Of a stretch of 64,000 nucleotides of DNA, positions 1 to 11,423 are shown piece after piece. The notes below the pieces were generated by a model, which searched no databases, was not told the DNA's origin, and saw only the letters and a program-made list of their open reading frames with translations. Location: positions 62,001 through 126,000 of the forward strand of contig JAFJTR010000002.1 of NCBI GenBank assembly GCA_022559985.1, written 5' to 3'. Numbering within the stretch: the first letter of the stretch is position 1; every line of letters begins with the position of its first letter. The DNA comes from Parastagonospora avenae f. sp. tritici 18332-5. Taxonomy: Eukaryota; Ascomycota; Dothideomycetes; Pleosporales; Phaeosphaeriaceae. The position numbers and the translations under genes are program-made.

Positions 1-659
1 GTTGATTTTAGCACATTACTTTTGTGGAGTAAGGGTATGCGCACGTCCAAATGCCTAGACTAATCCTGTTGAAGCAGAGGGGCTAGGTGCTAGCCCGCAC
101 TACCCACGTAGCAGATCCGCGGTAGTGGTCTATTGATGTTGCAAAAGTCTGCAAATCCTCTGGAAACTCGATGGCTCGCCTCTCGTCCCCCAAGCGGTTG
201 AAGATCTAGGTAGCATGTTGGCAGGCCCTGCCCAGTTGCTGCTCAGGTTGCACCCATCCGTCCTCCTAGAACGCCTTGTATTGCAAGCTTGGGATGGACA
301 TTGCTAAGCTCTGGAGTTGTCTGTAATTACTCTTGTCCAACTATAAATCCCACAGCAAGCCATGGTAATATCAAGATCTTGGCATCAATTTGGTGCCATG
401 AGTCCGAAGCTCTTGATCGACAAAAGATCTCGGTGCCAAGGTCGGAAGTCTATTAACTGGGTTTCTGTGTGTCATGCTGCCCCAAAACTTGGCGGTGACA
501 ATCGCGTGGATTCGTTCGACAATCTGGAGTGCATAACCGAATGCTTGGACGCTGTGCAGCACTGCACTGCACGTACCTGCCGACAAATACCGACATCAAC
601 TGCCAGGGGCAATTCCGGTCAGCCTCTTGGACGTCTCTTCTCGCTCCCTCTCATGGATG
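1..659. other. left-edge stretch without a recognised gene
   Basis: No reading frame here has a family motif, a plausible splice structure or a start that I can defend. The stretch lies downstream of the lectin-like membrane protein gene that ends at 660 and probably contains its 3' untranslated region. A gene whose body lies to the left of the window cannot be excluded. Confidence 0.4.
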
Positions 660-1630
660 TTATTTTATCCTCCGAGGCATATGTCCAGGCAGCTCAACTG
701 GTCGCTCGTTACTAGGCACTTCAACTATGCCCGGTGATGGCAATTCGTGCTTCAAAGAGCTATCGTGATACATTTCGTACTTCGTGGCCGGTACATAAGC
801 GAGTTCTTGCGGCTGTGCGTGTTGAGCTTGCTGCCTTCGCTTTTTCCAGAAGATTAAGCTTAGAACAACAAGGGCGATGAACGCAGCGCCTCCCACAGCT
901 GCACCAATGCCGGCTTTCACATCCGTAGATAGGCCTGGTGATGCGTTTTCCAATTTTGCGTCTGCTGACGATGTCGCTGCAGCTGAAGATGCTGACATTG
1001 ACACTGGACTGGCAGACGACGTAGCGGAGATCGCATTGCTGGTGGCGACCGCGCCGACTAACTGTCGAATTTCAGAATCGCCATATTTACTTGAAGACTA
1101 GATCAACTTACATTGACGCTCGAGTACTTCACATCGTCGATCTTAGTGATAGATGCAAAGCTGTATCTTTGACCGTTCTGAGGCGCCGTAAGATTCGGGC
1201 TCATAGCCATGATGCCGTTATTCTTCTTGTTCATGCGATAATCTGTTCCATTCGCTGCACAGGTCAAGTACCATGTCCCATCTCCCCAGCTGCCGAATGA
1301 CCAGTACACGTTATCGTTCGCAACATCGCCTCGAAACATGGCTGGGCGTGTCTTGCCTTCTGTTTCTTCATCTGGGGTATATTGTGTACCGAGGAAGCCG
1401 TTGGGTCCGCTATCTTTACTGCGTAAAGTATAGGCCGTCGTACCGTTGACGGTAATGGGAAAGATCTGCCAATTTTGCACAGGCTCGGTTGTGTTTGAAG
1501 GACTCAGGAAGACGGCGCCCTTCGTGCCACTACCTGTGTACAAACTCGTTCCAACGAGCGATTGCCCATTTATGTTTTCGCCTAAGTAGATCTGGTACCA
1601 TTGGTTGGTGTCTAGATCTGGGGCTGTCAT
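660..1630 (-). CDS. lectin-like single-pass membrane protein
   Basis: Two exons, complement(660..1061, 1112..1630), encode 306 residues. The 50-nt intron has a GTAAGT donor and a CAG acceptor and joins two frames that otherwise end in stops. I chose the ATG at 1630 because upstream in-frame sequence reaches past the probable TATA box. The N-terminal ~165 residues have the spacing of aromatic and glycine residues seen in ricin-B/beta-trefoil-like folds (NQWYQIYLG near the start, VYWSFGSWGDGTWYLTC later), but I could not confirm the three QxW repeats. An Ala/Ser-rich linker follows, then a hydrophobic segment (GIGAAVGGAAFIALVVLSLI) and a KKRRQQ stop-transfer cluster, leaving a ~65-residue cytosolic tail. 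There is no cleavable signal peptide. Function unknown; a surface or endomembrane sensor-like architecture is inference. Moderately sure of the gene model, less of the lectin label. Confidence 0.72.
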
Positions 1631-1777
1631 TTTGCTTGCGAATGCGATTTCGAGGTGAGCTCTGCAGAATGTCGTACTATGGGGTGAAAGAGATGGAGGA
1701 GCGAAGGCGCAAAGAGCACATTCGCTGAGGTGAGGATAAGCCGAGTGGAAGATTGCGGCGTCGGGTTTCAGGCCACA

Positions 1778-1783
1778 TTTATA
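1778..1783 (-). promoter_or_regulatory. putative TATA box of the lectin-like gene
   Basis: A TATAAA hexamer on the minus strand lies about 150 nt upstream of the ATG at 1630. That is within the usual range for filamentous fungi. Position and match are the only evidence. Confidence 0.4.
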
Positions 1784-2587
1784 CAATGGCCCCCACTGGT
1801 AGTGTCAACTTCGTGGAACATCAAAAGCCCCAGACGCCAATGAAGTACAGACGTGAAGGTCCGTTGTGAAGCGCCAATGAACAATTGTATCCACGGTCGG
1901 TTGGTCTTGGATCACTGTCTAACAACAACAGTTTCAGTTACTTTGAGACACCCAACCACGGCATTACTGTATTTGTTATAAAGTATGCACATATCTGCAG
2001 ATTCAAGTTCTGGTCTTTGATTTGATGCCAACCTGTCTTCAAAAGATGAAAAAAGTTGGTGGCTTGAAGATCCGAATATCAGGCGTCCGAGTCCCGGGAA
2101 ACAAGGCTGCGAGGTTTGTGCTAAATTCAGCCGCACAAGCGGCAAGTATGCGGCGCTTATCTATCCGGGAGGAGGCGCAGGACTGAAGAAGCTATCGACA
2201 CTCAACATAGCGTTTCTGTGAAAGAACATCCCGTCTTCGCTCACGGTCATACCTCCCGAGTCTATTCAGTCCCTACGTCGATGGCACAATTCTCCTAAAA
2301 TCCTCCTTTTGCAGTTAGAGGTTCACCAACCAAAAACACTTGGCTAGATTTTGGCCCCCAATCGCAATTTCATTTCCAATACCGGTGCCTAGCGGCGACT
2401 CCATAATTACCTACACCACTGGAAACACAGGACGTTGCCCAGGTGTTCAAAGCATGTTTAGAAAGGCTGAGCCAACATCATGATATATTGCTAAGAGGCT
2501 ACCTAACATCGAATTGACAACCTTCCCTGTAACGCCCCAACCCACCCCAGAATACGAAATGTCACTGTTACCTCTACGCAAACAACC
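1784..2587. other. intergenic stretch holding one copy of a dispersed repeat
   Basis: No coding region is supportable. The stretch carries the upstream region of the lectin-like gene on one side and the 3' side of the Rieske oxygenase gene on the other. Its only notable content is the repeat described at 2122-2235. Confidence 0.5.
2122..2235 (+). repeat. dispersed repeat, copy A, with a GCCGC-ACAA-GCGGC hairpin
   Basis: Three blocks occur in the same order and orientation near 49.4 kb. Block 1 (2122-2146) matches in 24 of 25 positions and contains a perfect 5-bp stem with loop ACAA at 2130-2143. Block 2 (2198-2211, ACACTCAACATAGC) matches exactly and is followed by further similarity. Block 3 (2227-2235, CATCCCGTC) is exact. 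Spacing differs (76 nt between the first two block starts here, 62 nt in the other copy), as expected for old copies of a small non-coding element. No target-site duplication or open frame was identified. Confidence 0.6.
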
Positions 2588-3974
2588 TCACCAAGCCAAT
2601 ACCTCCTTCTGGCCCCCAGTCCCGCACTCAATGCCCCTGCAGATCTCTTCATCCTGGTTGCTTATGTCTGCATTCTCGGTCGGTGTGTGTTTCGCGGGCC
2701 AAATCTCCTTGCCCTCTTTCTTCTCCTTCTCATAATGTTCGGTGATCATCTGCCTAACATTGTTCTGGAAGAAAAGCGGCCCCTTTTCGAACTTTGGGTG
2801 CAACTGGCCATTGACAAAGACTCCACTGACGAGATTCTTCTGCGCTAGTTCACACAACGTCTTATCCTCACTCATTACCCGCTCATAAACGTCGGCGATG
2901 CGGCGGAAGTCTTCGTCGCTGGATCCTTTCTTGCGGTAAATTTCATACGACATCTGACAAGAGGTGGGCGATGAGGGCAGGAATTTCTGTATCATCATGA
3001 AGTGGCGGCTGCGATGGGGTCAGTATGTAAGTTACATGCGACAGAACGGGGTATGGACGTACGCAGCAACCATGGACGAGACCGGAAAGTAGTAGGTACT
3101 GTGTGTGTAGTTCCCAAGCTTGACTTGGTCTTCGGTTGGTTCGCAGTAGTGCTGGATATGTCCGCCTTTGAGATCGCTGTCGAAGGTTTCGAGGTTAAGG
3201 AAGGTGGGGACGTCGGTGTGCGTGGTGGGACAGTGGTAGCACTCGTTGAAATTGTCAGCAAGAATCTTCCAATTGTAAGCGCCTGCAAGTCTGATCAGCA
3301 TAAATTTTCTCGCGATGGTCAAGTCATGGTTTCCTACCTTCTAGGTCGTAGGTGTATTCAAGCTCGTAGTCGTCGAAGTTGATGTGCGAGTCGGTGTATC
3401 GCTTCTGAATATCAACGTTCTCGAAGTGCTCGTCGAAGGACACGTCCGGTGTCTCTTTCGCATCCATATTGATCCAAATGAACCCATTGCGATCAATGTG
3501 TGTATGAATCGGGAAGAGCCCATTCTGATCTTTGTCCATCTCCAAGTTTTGGTATCCTGGCGCCTTGGCAAGCTTGCCGTTCATACCATACGACCAGCCA
3601 TGGTACCTACACGCCAGGATCTTGGAATTACCAGACGACCCCTCCTCTATGACACTAAAGGCCCGATGACGGCACACATTGTGGAAGGCATTGATGTCCC
3701 CTTTTCGGTCCTTGGTAATGATGAAGTCGTATCCTGCAACGTTGTAGCGGACCCAATCACCAGCGTTCTTGACACGCGAGCTGTGTGTGATGAATAGCCA
3801 CCGACGGGAGAAGATGGCACGACGTTCCATCTCGTACATGGCTTGGGAGCTGTACCATGATGAGGGAAGAGCACGCACGGGGCTTTGCTTTTCTAATGTG
3901 GCGTCTTTTGCTGCCGCCGCGTTGAAATTAAAATAGTTGAGTGAGCGTGTTGTTGTTGCTGTTGTTGTTGCCAT
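2588..3974 (-). CDS. Rieske [2Fe-2S] ring-hydroxylating / choline-monooxygenase-like oxygenase
   Basis: Three exons, complement(2588..3008, 3063..3282, 3338..3974), encode 425 residues; both introns (54 and 55 nt) are GT-AG. The N-terminal Rieske domain shows CRHRAF and CRYHGWSYG, the Cys-X-His ... Cys-X2-His cluster ligands, near residues 100-125. The C-terminal domain begins after the first intron with GAYNWK and carries DNFNECYHCPTTH, the usual mononuclear-iron His/His region of the alpha subunit family. Size and motifs fit choline monooxygenase and related oxygenases that hydroxylate N-methyl or aromatic substrates with electrons from a separate reductase. The substrate cannot be read from sequence and no reductase gene lies nearby. 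The N-terminus starts with a Thr-rich low-complexity run. It is divergent from the GMC oxidase at 5919, so a shared pathway is possible but unproven. Confidence 0.9.
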
Positions 3975-4059
3975 TGTGTTGAATCGGTTACAACGAACTT
4001 GGTGTATCTCGGAAAGTTATTGACAGTTTTCAAGTTGACGGAACTGCTAGATAGCCCGT

Positions 4060-4065
4060 CTTATA
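4060..4065 (-). promoter_or_regulatory. putative TATA box of the Rieske oxygenase gene
   Basis: TATAAG on the minus strand lies 86 nt upstream of the ATG at 3974. The evidence is position and sequence only. Confidence 0.4.
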
Positions 4066-5801
4066 GATGCGAGCCACTTGGCTACGTGGTCATGCGCCCT
4101 CGCGACTTTCCGAGTATGCGCCATCGTTCTCATATTCGACCCTAGATAGAGGAAGCCATCGCGAGCATGCGACTATATCGAGCCTATCGCAGGTAACTTC
4201 ATCTCCTCATTGACTATCTACTCCCCGCACTTGGCCATGGGCACTAAGTCATAGTGTCCGTCCTTCGCAAACGTCTGGGGCTTCCGAAAGCGGCAAGTAG
4301 GAACGACTAACCACGATCAATCTTAAAGCTCCATAACATGCGACCATTGCCGACTGGGAAAGATATAGATAAGAGATCTGAATCCTCCGGCTTCGTTATC
4401 GGATGCTTTGTTCTGATGTACGTCGTGCAGGTGTACAGATTGTAACTCACCATGTACCATACTTGATGGATGTTGCATAGTTGTCTCACTTTGCCTAGGA
4501 TTTCGACGGCAGCTTATTTATCCTACAAACAACCCCATTTCCTCCTCTATATTTAATCGTATGGAGTGTAAAAAAGTCAGTAGAGAAGTGAGGTGAAGTG
4601 AAGGAGGTTGCCACTCCACACCAGATGTCTAGCGGCATTTGTGACCAATCGCATCGCTCAAAATCCGCCACGAATCGCAACCTTGAGATGCGCTCACTGA
4701 TTCTGAGCTCAAATCATGCCCAGCTCACTTTTATCGATAAGGAAGATAGAGACTGGATAGGACTGCCGGAGAATCCGCATCAAAGACTCTGCATAATCGT
4801 TTTCCAAGGGTCGATGGCATGGCCTTATCTTCGCATGCTCTCTGCAAAGAAAGGACACAGACAGTTATATGCTTACCTCTATGGATCGAGCACTATTTCA
4901 GGTTGAGCCTGTTCATCCTTCGATTTCAAAACTTCTCTCAGATTCACTTGGTCTGGTTGTCACACAGGAAGTTCCAAACGCTACATGCAGTCTACGGCTG
5001 CCGTAACACATCGTTTGGCGATCGACCTAATTTACCCTTGATCTTCTACTCCGGCGACGGCAATTTCTCTCGAGGATAATGCTTGCGTAGGCGTCACTTG
5101 ACCTTCTTTCAATTCGCTGATCATTATAATTCAAGCCCGTTTCGACACTCCGATTGCGAAAGGAAACACATGTAGGTTGTGCTGCATGACGCGATGGAGT
5201 TCTCTATTTTCCTTCACCACAACGCCCCGAAACGACTTTGCTCAGGCGCTTGAGCTCAACACACCAAATGCCGTGGCTATTGCACCCATACCTCACATGC
5301 ACGCTACGAAAAGCCATGTGCACTCGGACAGCCGCGAGATCGACGCCCTTCGGATCTGGTCGTGAGCCGAAAACGCGGGGAAGTCAAGTTGACAGAGTTG
5401 CGCAGCTACACAGCCGAAACAACAAGAAGCACGGTGAACATCGGCTAATTCCCACATTGAGCACCTGTGCGGAACCGGACCGCATCGTGCATCAAGGTGC
5501 CCTGGAACAGAAACATCTGATTGGCCAGTGCTTTCTTGACGGTCTCGAAAAACCGAAAACCCACTGATCCAGACTCGTTGGAGTTACCCTGAGAAGGCTA
5601 CAATGCGGGGAAAACTTGACTTGGTAGGAGTTCCGCTAGGCTAGTGTAGGGCAACGGGGCAAACAAATCAAGACATGCAACAGACGCCCGAGTGGATTCG
5701 CTGCAGGTCCAAGAGGGCGCTGAGCATGCTGCGTTGGTTTAGCGTGGTTCCTGGTTGGCGGGACACGTGAAGAAGCGTGGCGCAGGTACACAATGCGGGG
5801 G
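4066..5801. other. long upstream region between two divergent oxidoreductase genes
   Basis: About 1.7 kb with no supportable gene. Small open frames occur on both strands but none has codon bias, a motif or coherent splice sites. The stretch separates the Rieske oxygenase from the GMC oxidase, each with its own TATA-like box, so it probably carries regulatory sequence for both. I saw no long repeat inside it. Confidence 0.45.
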
Positions 5802-5807
5802 TATAAG
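5802..5807 (+). promoter_or_regulatory. putative TATA box of the GMC oxidase gene
   Basis: TATAAG lies 117 nt upstream of the ATG at 5919, in a GC-rich setting. Position and sequence only. Confidence 0.4.
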
Positions 5808-5918
5808 ATGTGCTCGATGGCCGCAGGGATATGATAGATCTTTGTTGCAATTATTCCATCTGAGTGTTGTATAGCTGCGTATAGCTTCACTCAAGCGAAC
5901 GATCTGTGAATTGATATC

Positions 5919-7895
5919 ATGGGTCTTCAAAATAAACTGGCAGATGGCATCGATGAGGTGGATATCATCATTGCCGGAGGTATGTCTTCTCCTCTTTCTA
6001 AGATCGACGTCTCGTACTGATGCTTCATAACAGGTGGTACTGCAGGATGCATCATTGCATCACGTATTGCTGAGCACTCTCCCAACCTAAGCGTTCTTGT
6101 CATCGAACAGGGAGCCAACAACAAAGATGTACCACACATCGTCAACCCTGTTTTCTACCTCCAGAACCTTCAGCCCACGGCAAAGACGGCTTTATTCTAC
6201 AAGGGCAACAAGGCACCGCAGCTTGCCGACAGAGAGCCGATCGTACCATGTGGAGGTACACTTGGTGGAGGCAGCTCCATCAACTTCATGATGTATACAA
6301 GAGCTCAACGCAGCGATTTTGACAGCTGGAAGACCGAGGGCTGGACAGCGGACGAAATGTGGCCGCATCTGAAGAAGGCAAGAAGATTCCCCCACAGTTT
6401 TGCGTGTAATTCGACTGACAATGGGTAGCTCGAAACCTACCACGGTCCCGGAAAGAAAGAGCACCACGGCTACGACGGGCCAATCAATGTGTCCGATGGT
6501 GGATTCAGGGCCAAGACAGCTGAAGACGACTTCATGCAGGCGGCCGCAGGATATGGAGTACCTGAGATATCAGATTTGCAAACCCTTGATGCGAACAACG
6601 GTTTCGAGCGATGGCTGCGATACGTCTCACCCGAGGGCAAGCGCCAGGATACAGCGCACCGATATCTTCACCCCAAGCTTGAGGACGGCCAACACCCAAA
6701 TCTACACGTCCTGGTTGAGTCCAAGGTTGTGCGAGTTTTGTTCGATGAGACCAAGCGCGCCGTAGGTGTTGAATACACACCGAATCCAGAGTTCCAGGCT
6801 GTCATCGGTCTGACTGGACACCCAGTCAAGAGCATCAAGGCGCGAAAGCTCGTCGTCGTGACTTGTGGTGCGTGTGGAACACCACCGGTTCTTGAGCGTT
6901 CCGGTCTGGGAGATTCAAAGATCCTCGCACGCGCAGGTGTTCCTGTTGTCGAGGAGCTACGAGGTGTTGGCAAAGATTACCAAGATCACCACCTTCTCTT
7001 GTACCCATACCGAACGAGCCTTGAGCCAGACCAGACAATCGACCGCATCCTGAGTGGCCGCGTAGATGCTACGGAGCTAGTTAAGAATAACGATAAAGTC
7101 CTTGGCTGGAACGCAATCGATATCTCCTCTAAGCTGCGACCGACTGAGGAGGAGGTCACCGCACTAGGACCAGAGTTCAGGCAGGCCTGGGACAAGGACT
7201 TTAAAGATATCCCCAACCGACCACTCATGCTTTGCGGTGTAATTCAGTGGTAAGTCTTATTTTATCGTCCGTCTCGTACAAGTCTGACATTACACAGCTT
7301 CCTCGGCGACCCAGCTTCTGTCCCCGCTGGCCAGTACATCACTACCGGAACATACACTGCGTACCCATACTCGCGAGGACACATGCACATCACTGGCTCG
7401 AAGTTGGATGACCCTCTCGACTTCGACGTAGGTTTCTTCAACGATGCACACGACATCGACTTGAAGAAGCAAATGTGGGCATACAAGAAGCAACGTGAGA
7501 TCGTGCGCCGTGCCAAGTACTACCGCGGTGAACTTGCAGCTGGCCATCCCAGGTTTCCCGAGGGATCAGCTGCCGCTGTCGTTGAGCTTTCTGAGCCGCT
7601 CAGTGAGATCAAAGATATCGTATACAGCAAAGAAGACGACGCAGCGATCGAGCAGTGGTTGCGCGAGAACGTCAACACTACCTGGCACTCCATGGCTACC
7701 TGCAAAATGGCGCCGTTTGAGGAAGACGGTGTTGTCGACCCGAGTTTGAATGTGTATGGCGTGAAGGGCTTGAAGCTTGCAGATTTGAGTATCGCACCAG
7801 CGAACGTGGGTGCAAACACTAACAACACCGCGTTGGTAATTGGCGAGAAGGCGGCAGAGATCATCATCGCAGAGCTTGGTGCCAGCACACCATAA
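5919..7895 (+). CDS. GMC flavin oxidase, alcohol/methanol oxidase type
   Basis: Four exons (5919..5979, 6034..6377, 6429..7249, 7298..7895) encode 607 residues. The first intron splits the FAD dinucleotide-binding motif GGGTAGC, which is complete only after splicing. The second intron starts with GC instead of GT (AAG|GCAAGA...TAG|CTC); reading through meets a TAG. A typical GMC signature PCGGTLGGGSSINFMMYTR follows near residue 100. The C-terminal catalytic block has WHSMATCKM (active-site His) and a later NVGANTNNTALVIGEKA segment with Asn where many GMC enzymes have the second His, the arrangement known from alcohol oxidases. Such enzymes oxidise primary alcohols and reduce O2 to H2O2. At 607 residues it is somewhat shorter than yeast methanol oxidases. 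The C-terminus (AST-P) is not a canonical SKL peroxisomal signal. Substrate unknown. Confidence 0.9.
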
Positions 7896-8125
7896 GAGTG
7901 GTGTCAATTGTGTGGCTCCCTCTTTTTTTCCATCAATGATATCCAAGTCTTCCTTCAGATGTTTTTCTTTCCCTGTGCACAATGATGCGTAATTTCAAGT
8001 GAGGTTCCGATGCGGCTTCGAGTGAACAGAGCTTCTGTGCTCCCGATAGATGACTTCTCGTACGTTCCCGCGCCATTGTATCCCATATGATCTAAGAACT
8101 TCAAAAGATATGTTGACGTTCAATT

Positions 8126-8999
8126 TCAGCCTCTCAAACGAAGACCCTCACACCACATGCGGACAGCTGCTTCTTTCTGCTGTTTCTGAAGAATTTCCGG
8201 CGCCATCATGACCTCTCTAGTTTCAGATTTCCCAAGGTCTCGGTTGGCCTTAATTCTAGTCCAACACTCGCGAATAACAGCCTGCGCGTATTCAAAGTCA
8301 ATGTCATCTTCCGCGTCGTCCATAGGGCCCTGGGCCTCATCTGGATCATCTCCGTCTACAGTTGTGCTGATGCAGATGAACACACCTGGGGACTGTATGC
8401 CACCAGACTGCGGTCCTTCGCGAGTCAATCGCAATTCTCCTACTTGTACTGTGCACAAGCCAGCATTGTATGTTGTGCCTTGCGGAATCGTGAGCACCTG
8501 ACGTGGCTGCCATAAAGCTGAGAACTGATGTCTCAACAGCAATGCGAGGGGTTCTTGCTGGCGGTATGGTATGGCTGTAACGGTACTCGCGCCATTCGGC
8601 GGCTGAACGCAGATATAGGCTCGATTCGAGTCGATGGCCGATAGTTGGAGGAAGTGTTGGAGAGTATGCGCAAAAGGCTTTGGCTTGCCCTCAGCATCCT
8701 TGGCTGGGGTATTGCCTGGTGGTATCGTGTCGCGGAACAATCTGTATTGGAGCATCCACGGTGTCTGGCGTGTTGCAGTCTGATAGCTGTTTTCGATGCC
8801 CTGTACTAAGGTATTCACTGTGTTGACCGCAGCTTCGAGGTTCATGGAGGGATTATTGACGAAATATAGGCTATACACTCATGTCAGTACTGGCTCTTAA
8901 TGGAAAGAGATTCAGTGGATTCAATCGAAAAGACATTCAATGGAAGCATCATCTGTTATATATTGTAATATTGTGAACTACTCACCCACTGTACTTCAT
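8126..8999 (-). CDS. MED20: Mediator complex subunit 20 (Srb2/TRFP family)
   Basis: Two exons, complement(8126..8870, 8986..8999), encode 252 residues. The first exon is only 14 nt and supplies MKYSG; a 115-nt GTGAGT-to-TAG intron joins it to LYFVNNPS, giving the Med20-like start in which a beta strand follows the initiator methionine. The body shows the order expected of the family: a short N-terminal strand, a WMLQYRLFRD segment, a hydrophobic HTLQHFLQLS stretch, and a C-terminal region with VQVGELRL. Med20 sits in the Mediator head module with Med8 and Med18 and helps relay activator signals to RNA polymerase II. An acidic loop (DGDDPDEAQGPMDDAEDD) interrupts the C-terminal half. Convergent with the GMC oxidase, 230 nt apart. 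Identity is by recognition, not by search. Confidence 0.8.
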
Positions 9000-9533
9000 C
9001 TTGCGTTCCTGCTTTGCGAATGGCGATGGTACGGATGGGGGTTGCGGGCATTCAAGAAGGAGTAAATATTTATCTATTTTGATCGCTACACACAATATGA
9101 CCGCGACCACGATACGGAGAATAAAAGTCTTGTGTTGGCGAGCTGATGAGTGACTGATGGCAGCTGTTTGTTCAATGTGAATGTTGACGGGCGACGCGAC
9201 TTTAGATCAGCGCAAGGGTGGACCCTGACTTCGGCGTCTCAGTCCCTTCGTTGCGCGTCCTCGAGGTCTGAGGTCATCATCCATGTACTCAACATCCCCT
9301 TTCTCACTTCACATCTGTGATTTTCTTTTCGCTGTATAGATCTTTTGGCGTTTGGATTCTAAGACTTCTTGCGTTTGGCGAACATCGTTCTTGCGACACC
9401 GTTTAGAGCCGTCAGCGCTATTTCTTTCCCACGGCGCAAGCGGTACCTCTCGTCTTCAGGGACTTTTCATGAACCATACATATGTCTTATGGGCTATAGA
9501 CTGTTATCGAACTTTTAGACGTATCATTTAGCT
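9000..9533. other. divergent promoter region between MED20 and the GH47 gene
   Basis: 534 nt with no supportable coding region. It separates two oppositely transcribed genes, so both 5' untranslated regions and promoters should lie here. I see no strong TATA box. Confidence 0.45.
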
Positions 9534-11423
9534 ATGATGGGTCTTACACTACGGCGTGTTGTCGTACTTTGCGTTACTACGACATTTGTGTTCCTTGCGT
9601 TTCAGCAGCTGCGGCCTCGCTATGAGTTCCCTTCGCCGACCTTCACGTCGTCTCAATTGATTGAAAATCCCGTCAAGTGGAAAGACATTCCGCTGCGACA
9701 CCCCGTCTCCTCGATAGCCTCACTACCCACCGGCGAATCGGTCGCTATACCGAAGATACAACACGCATTCGGAGTCGAGACGAGCCACAATAAGGAGCAA
9801 AGACTGCAACGGCAGGCTGCAGTCAAGGAGGCATTTTTGCATACATGGAATGGATATAAGAAGCATGCATGGCTTCAGGACGAGGTCACGCCAGTAACGG
9901 GAGGCTTCAAAAATGGCTTTGGACAACGCGGCGCAACTCTGGTGGATACACTGGATACATTGGTCATTATGGGACTTGAAGAGGAATTCGACGAGGCTGT
10001 GAAAGCAGTTAAGAAGATCGACTTCACAACTTCTGGCTTGCAGCGCCTGAACGTCTTCGAAACGACCATAAGGTTTCTTGGAGGATTGCTGAGCGCGCAT
10101 GACCTGAGCGACAGCAAGCATCATTCCCTCCTGGCCCATGCTACAGAACTCGGCGACATGCTATACACAGCTTTCGACACATCAAACAGAATGCCCATCT
10201 CCCGGTGGGACTGGGAGGGAGGCGCAACCAACAAATTCCAACAAGCAGATGGCCAGTCCCTCAGCGCCGAACTAGGCTCCCTAAGCCTCGAATTCACACG
10301 CCTGTCCCAACTCACCGGCGACCCCAAATACTACGATGCGATCCGACGAATCACCGACATACTAGAAGTGCATCAAAATCGCACAAATCTCCCCGGCCTC
10401 TTCCCCGTTCTCATCAACCCGCTCGACGAGAAATTCGACGGCGACACTTTCACGTTCGGCGGCATGAGCGACTCGCTGTACGAGTATTTTCCCAAGCAAT
10501 ACCTACTACTAGGCGGATTGAACGATCAGTACCGACGCCTCTACGAAGGCGCAATGAAACCCGCCAAAGAGCACTTATTCTTCCGCCCATTGATTCCGCA
10601 GAATCAAAATATTCTCATCTCCGGCACCGTGCGTACGAGCACGCTGGGTACCGTCAAGCTCGACCCTGAAGGCCAGCATCTAACCTGCTTCGCGGGCGGC
10701 ATGGTCGCTCTCGGCGCGAGAATCTTTAATCGCACGGAAGACATGGACGTTGCGCGGAAACTCGTCGATGGGTGTATCTGGGCATACGATTCGATGCCTA
10801 CTGGCGTCATGCCCGAGACATTCAAGACGATTCCGTGCAAGGGCGAGGAGGATTGTAAATGGAGCACTGACCGGTGGCACGAGGTGTTGAAGAAGAGTTC
10901 GTCGATTGAGTATGTGGAGGGCTCGGATGTGAGGGAATTGATTGAGTCGGCGGGGTTGCAGCCTGGGTTTACGAGTATTGACGATCCAAGGTTTTTGCTG
11001 AGGTCAGTTTTTCGTCATTGGAACATCGAACGTTTACTGACTTGCTGTTGTGTAGGCCCGAGGCTATCGAATCAGTCTTCATCCTGTACCGCATCACGGG
11101 CGATCCCACGCTTCAAGACGCTGCGTGGCGCATGTTCGAAGCGATCAACAACGCGACGTACGCCGAGTATGCGCACTCCGCCATCGCGGATGTCACGATA
11201 CCGGAGGGCAAGACGACGGAGAAGTTGGACGAGTGCGAGAGCTTCTGGATGGCGGAGACGCTGAAGTACTTTTATCTCGTCTTTAGTGAGCCTAATTTGG
11301 TCAGTTTGGATGAATATGTTTTGTAAGTGCTGCTCGTGAAGGACTTCTAGTGTGGTTTGAGACGCGGAAGGCTAATTAGAGCGCAGTAATACTGAAGCAC
11401 ATCCGCTGCGCAGGCCGCATTGA
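9534..11423 (+). CDS. class I alpha-1,2-mannosidase, GH47 family, type II membrane protein
   Basis: Three exons (9534..11002, 11056..11322, 11387..11423) encode 590 residues. The N-terminus has a short cytosolic head and one hydrophobic anchor (VVVLCVTTTFVFLAF), as in Golgi/ER mannosidases that trim Man9-GlcNAc2 N-glycans. Family blocks appear in order: RGATLVDTLDTLVIMG, FETTIRFLGGLLSAHDL, DGDTFTFGGMSDSLYEY, HLTCFAGGM, PEAIESVFILYRITGD, ESFWMAETLKYFYLVFS. The last exon is just 37 nt: without it the frame ends at a TAA in the intron donor, while splicing GTAAGT...GCGCAG yields EYVFNTEAHPL, the conserved GH47 C-terminus. An automated model that stops at 11326 would lose this. The two leading ATGs are adjacent; I used the first. 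Confidence 0.92.

Noticed and set aside
5238..5567. A 109-codon plus-strand frame upstream of the GMC oxidase
   Set aside because: No motif, no splice partner and no codon bias; it is consistent with chance in a 1.7-kb intergenic stretch.
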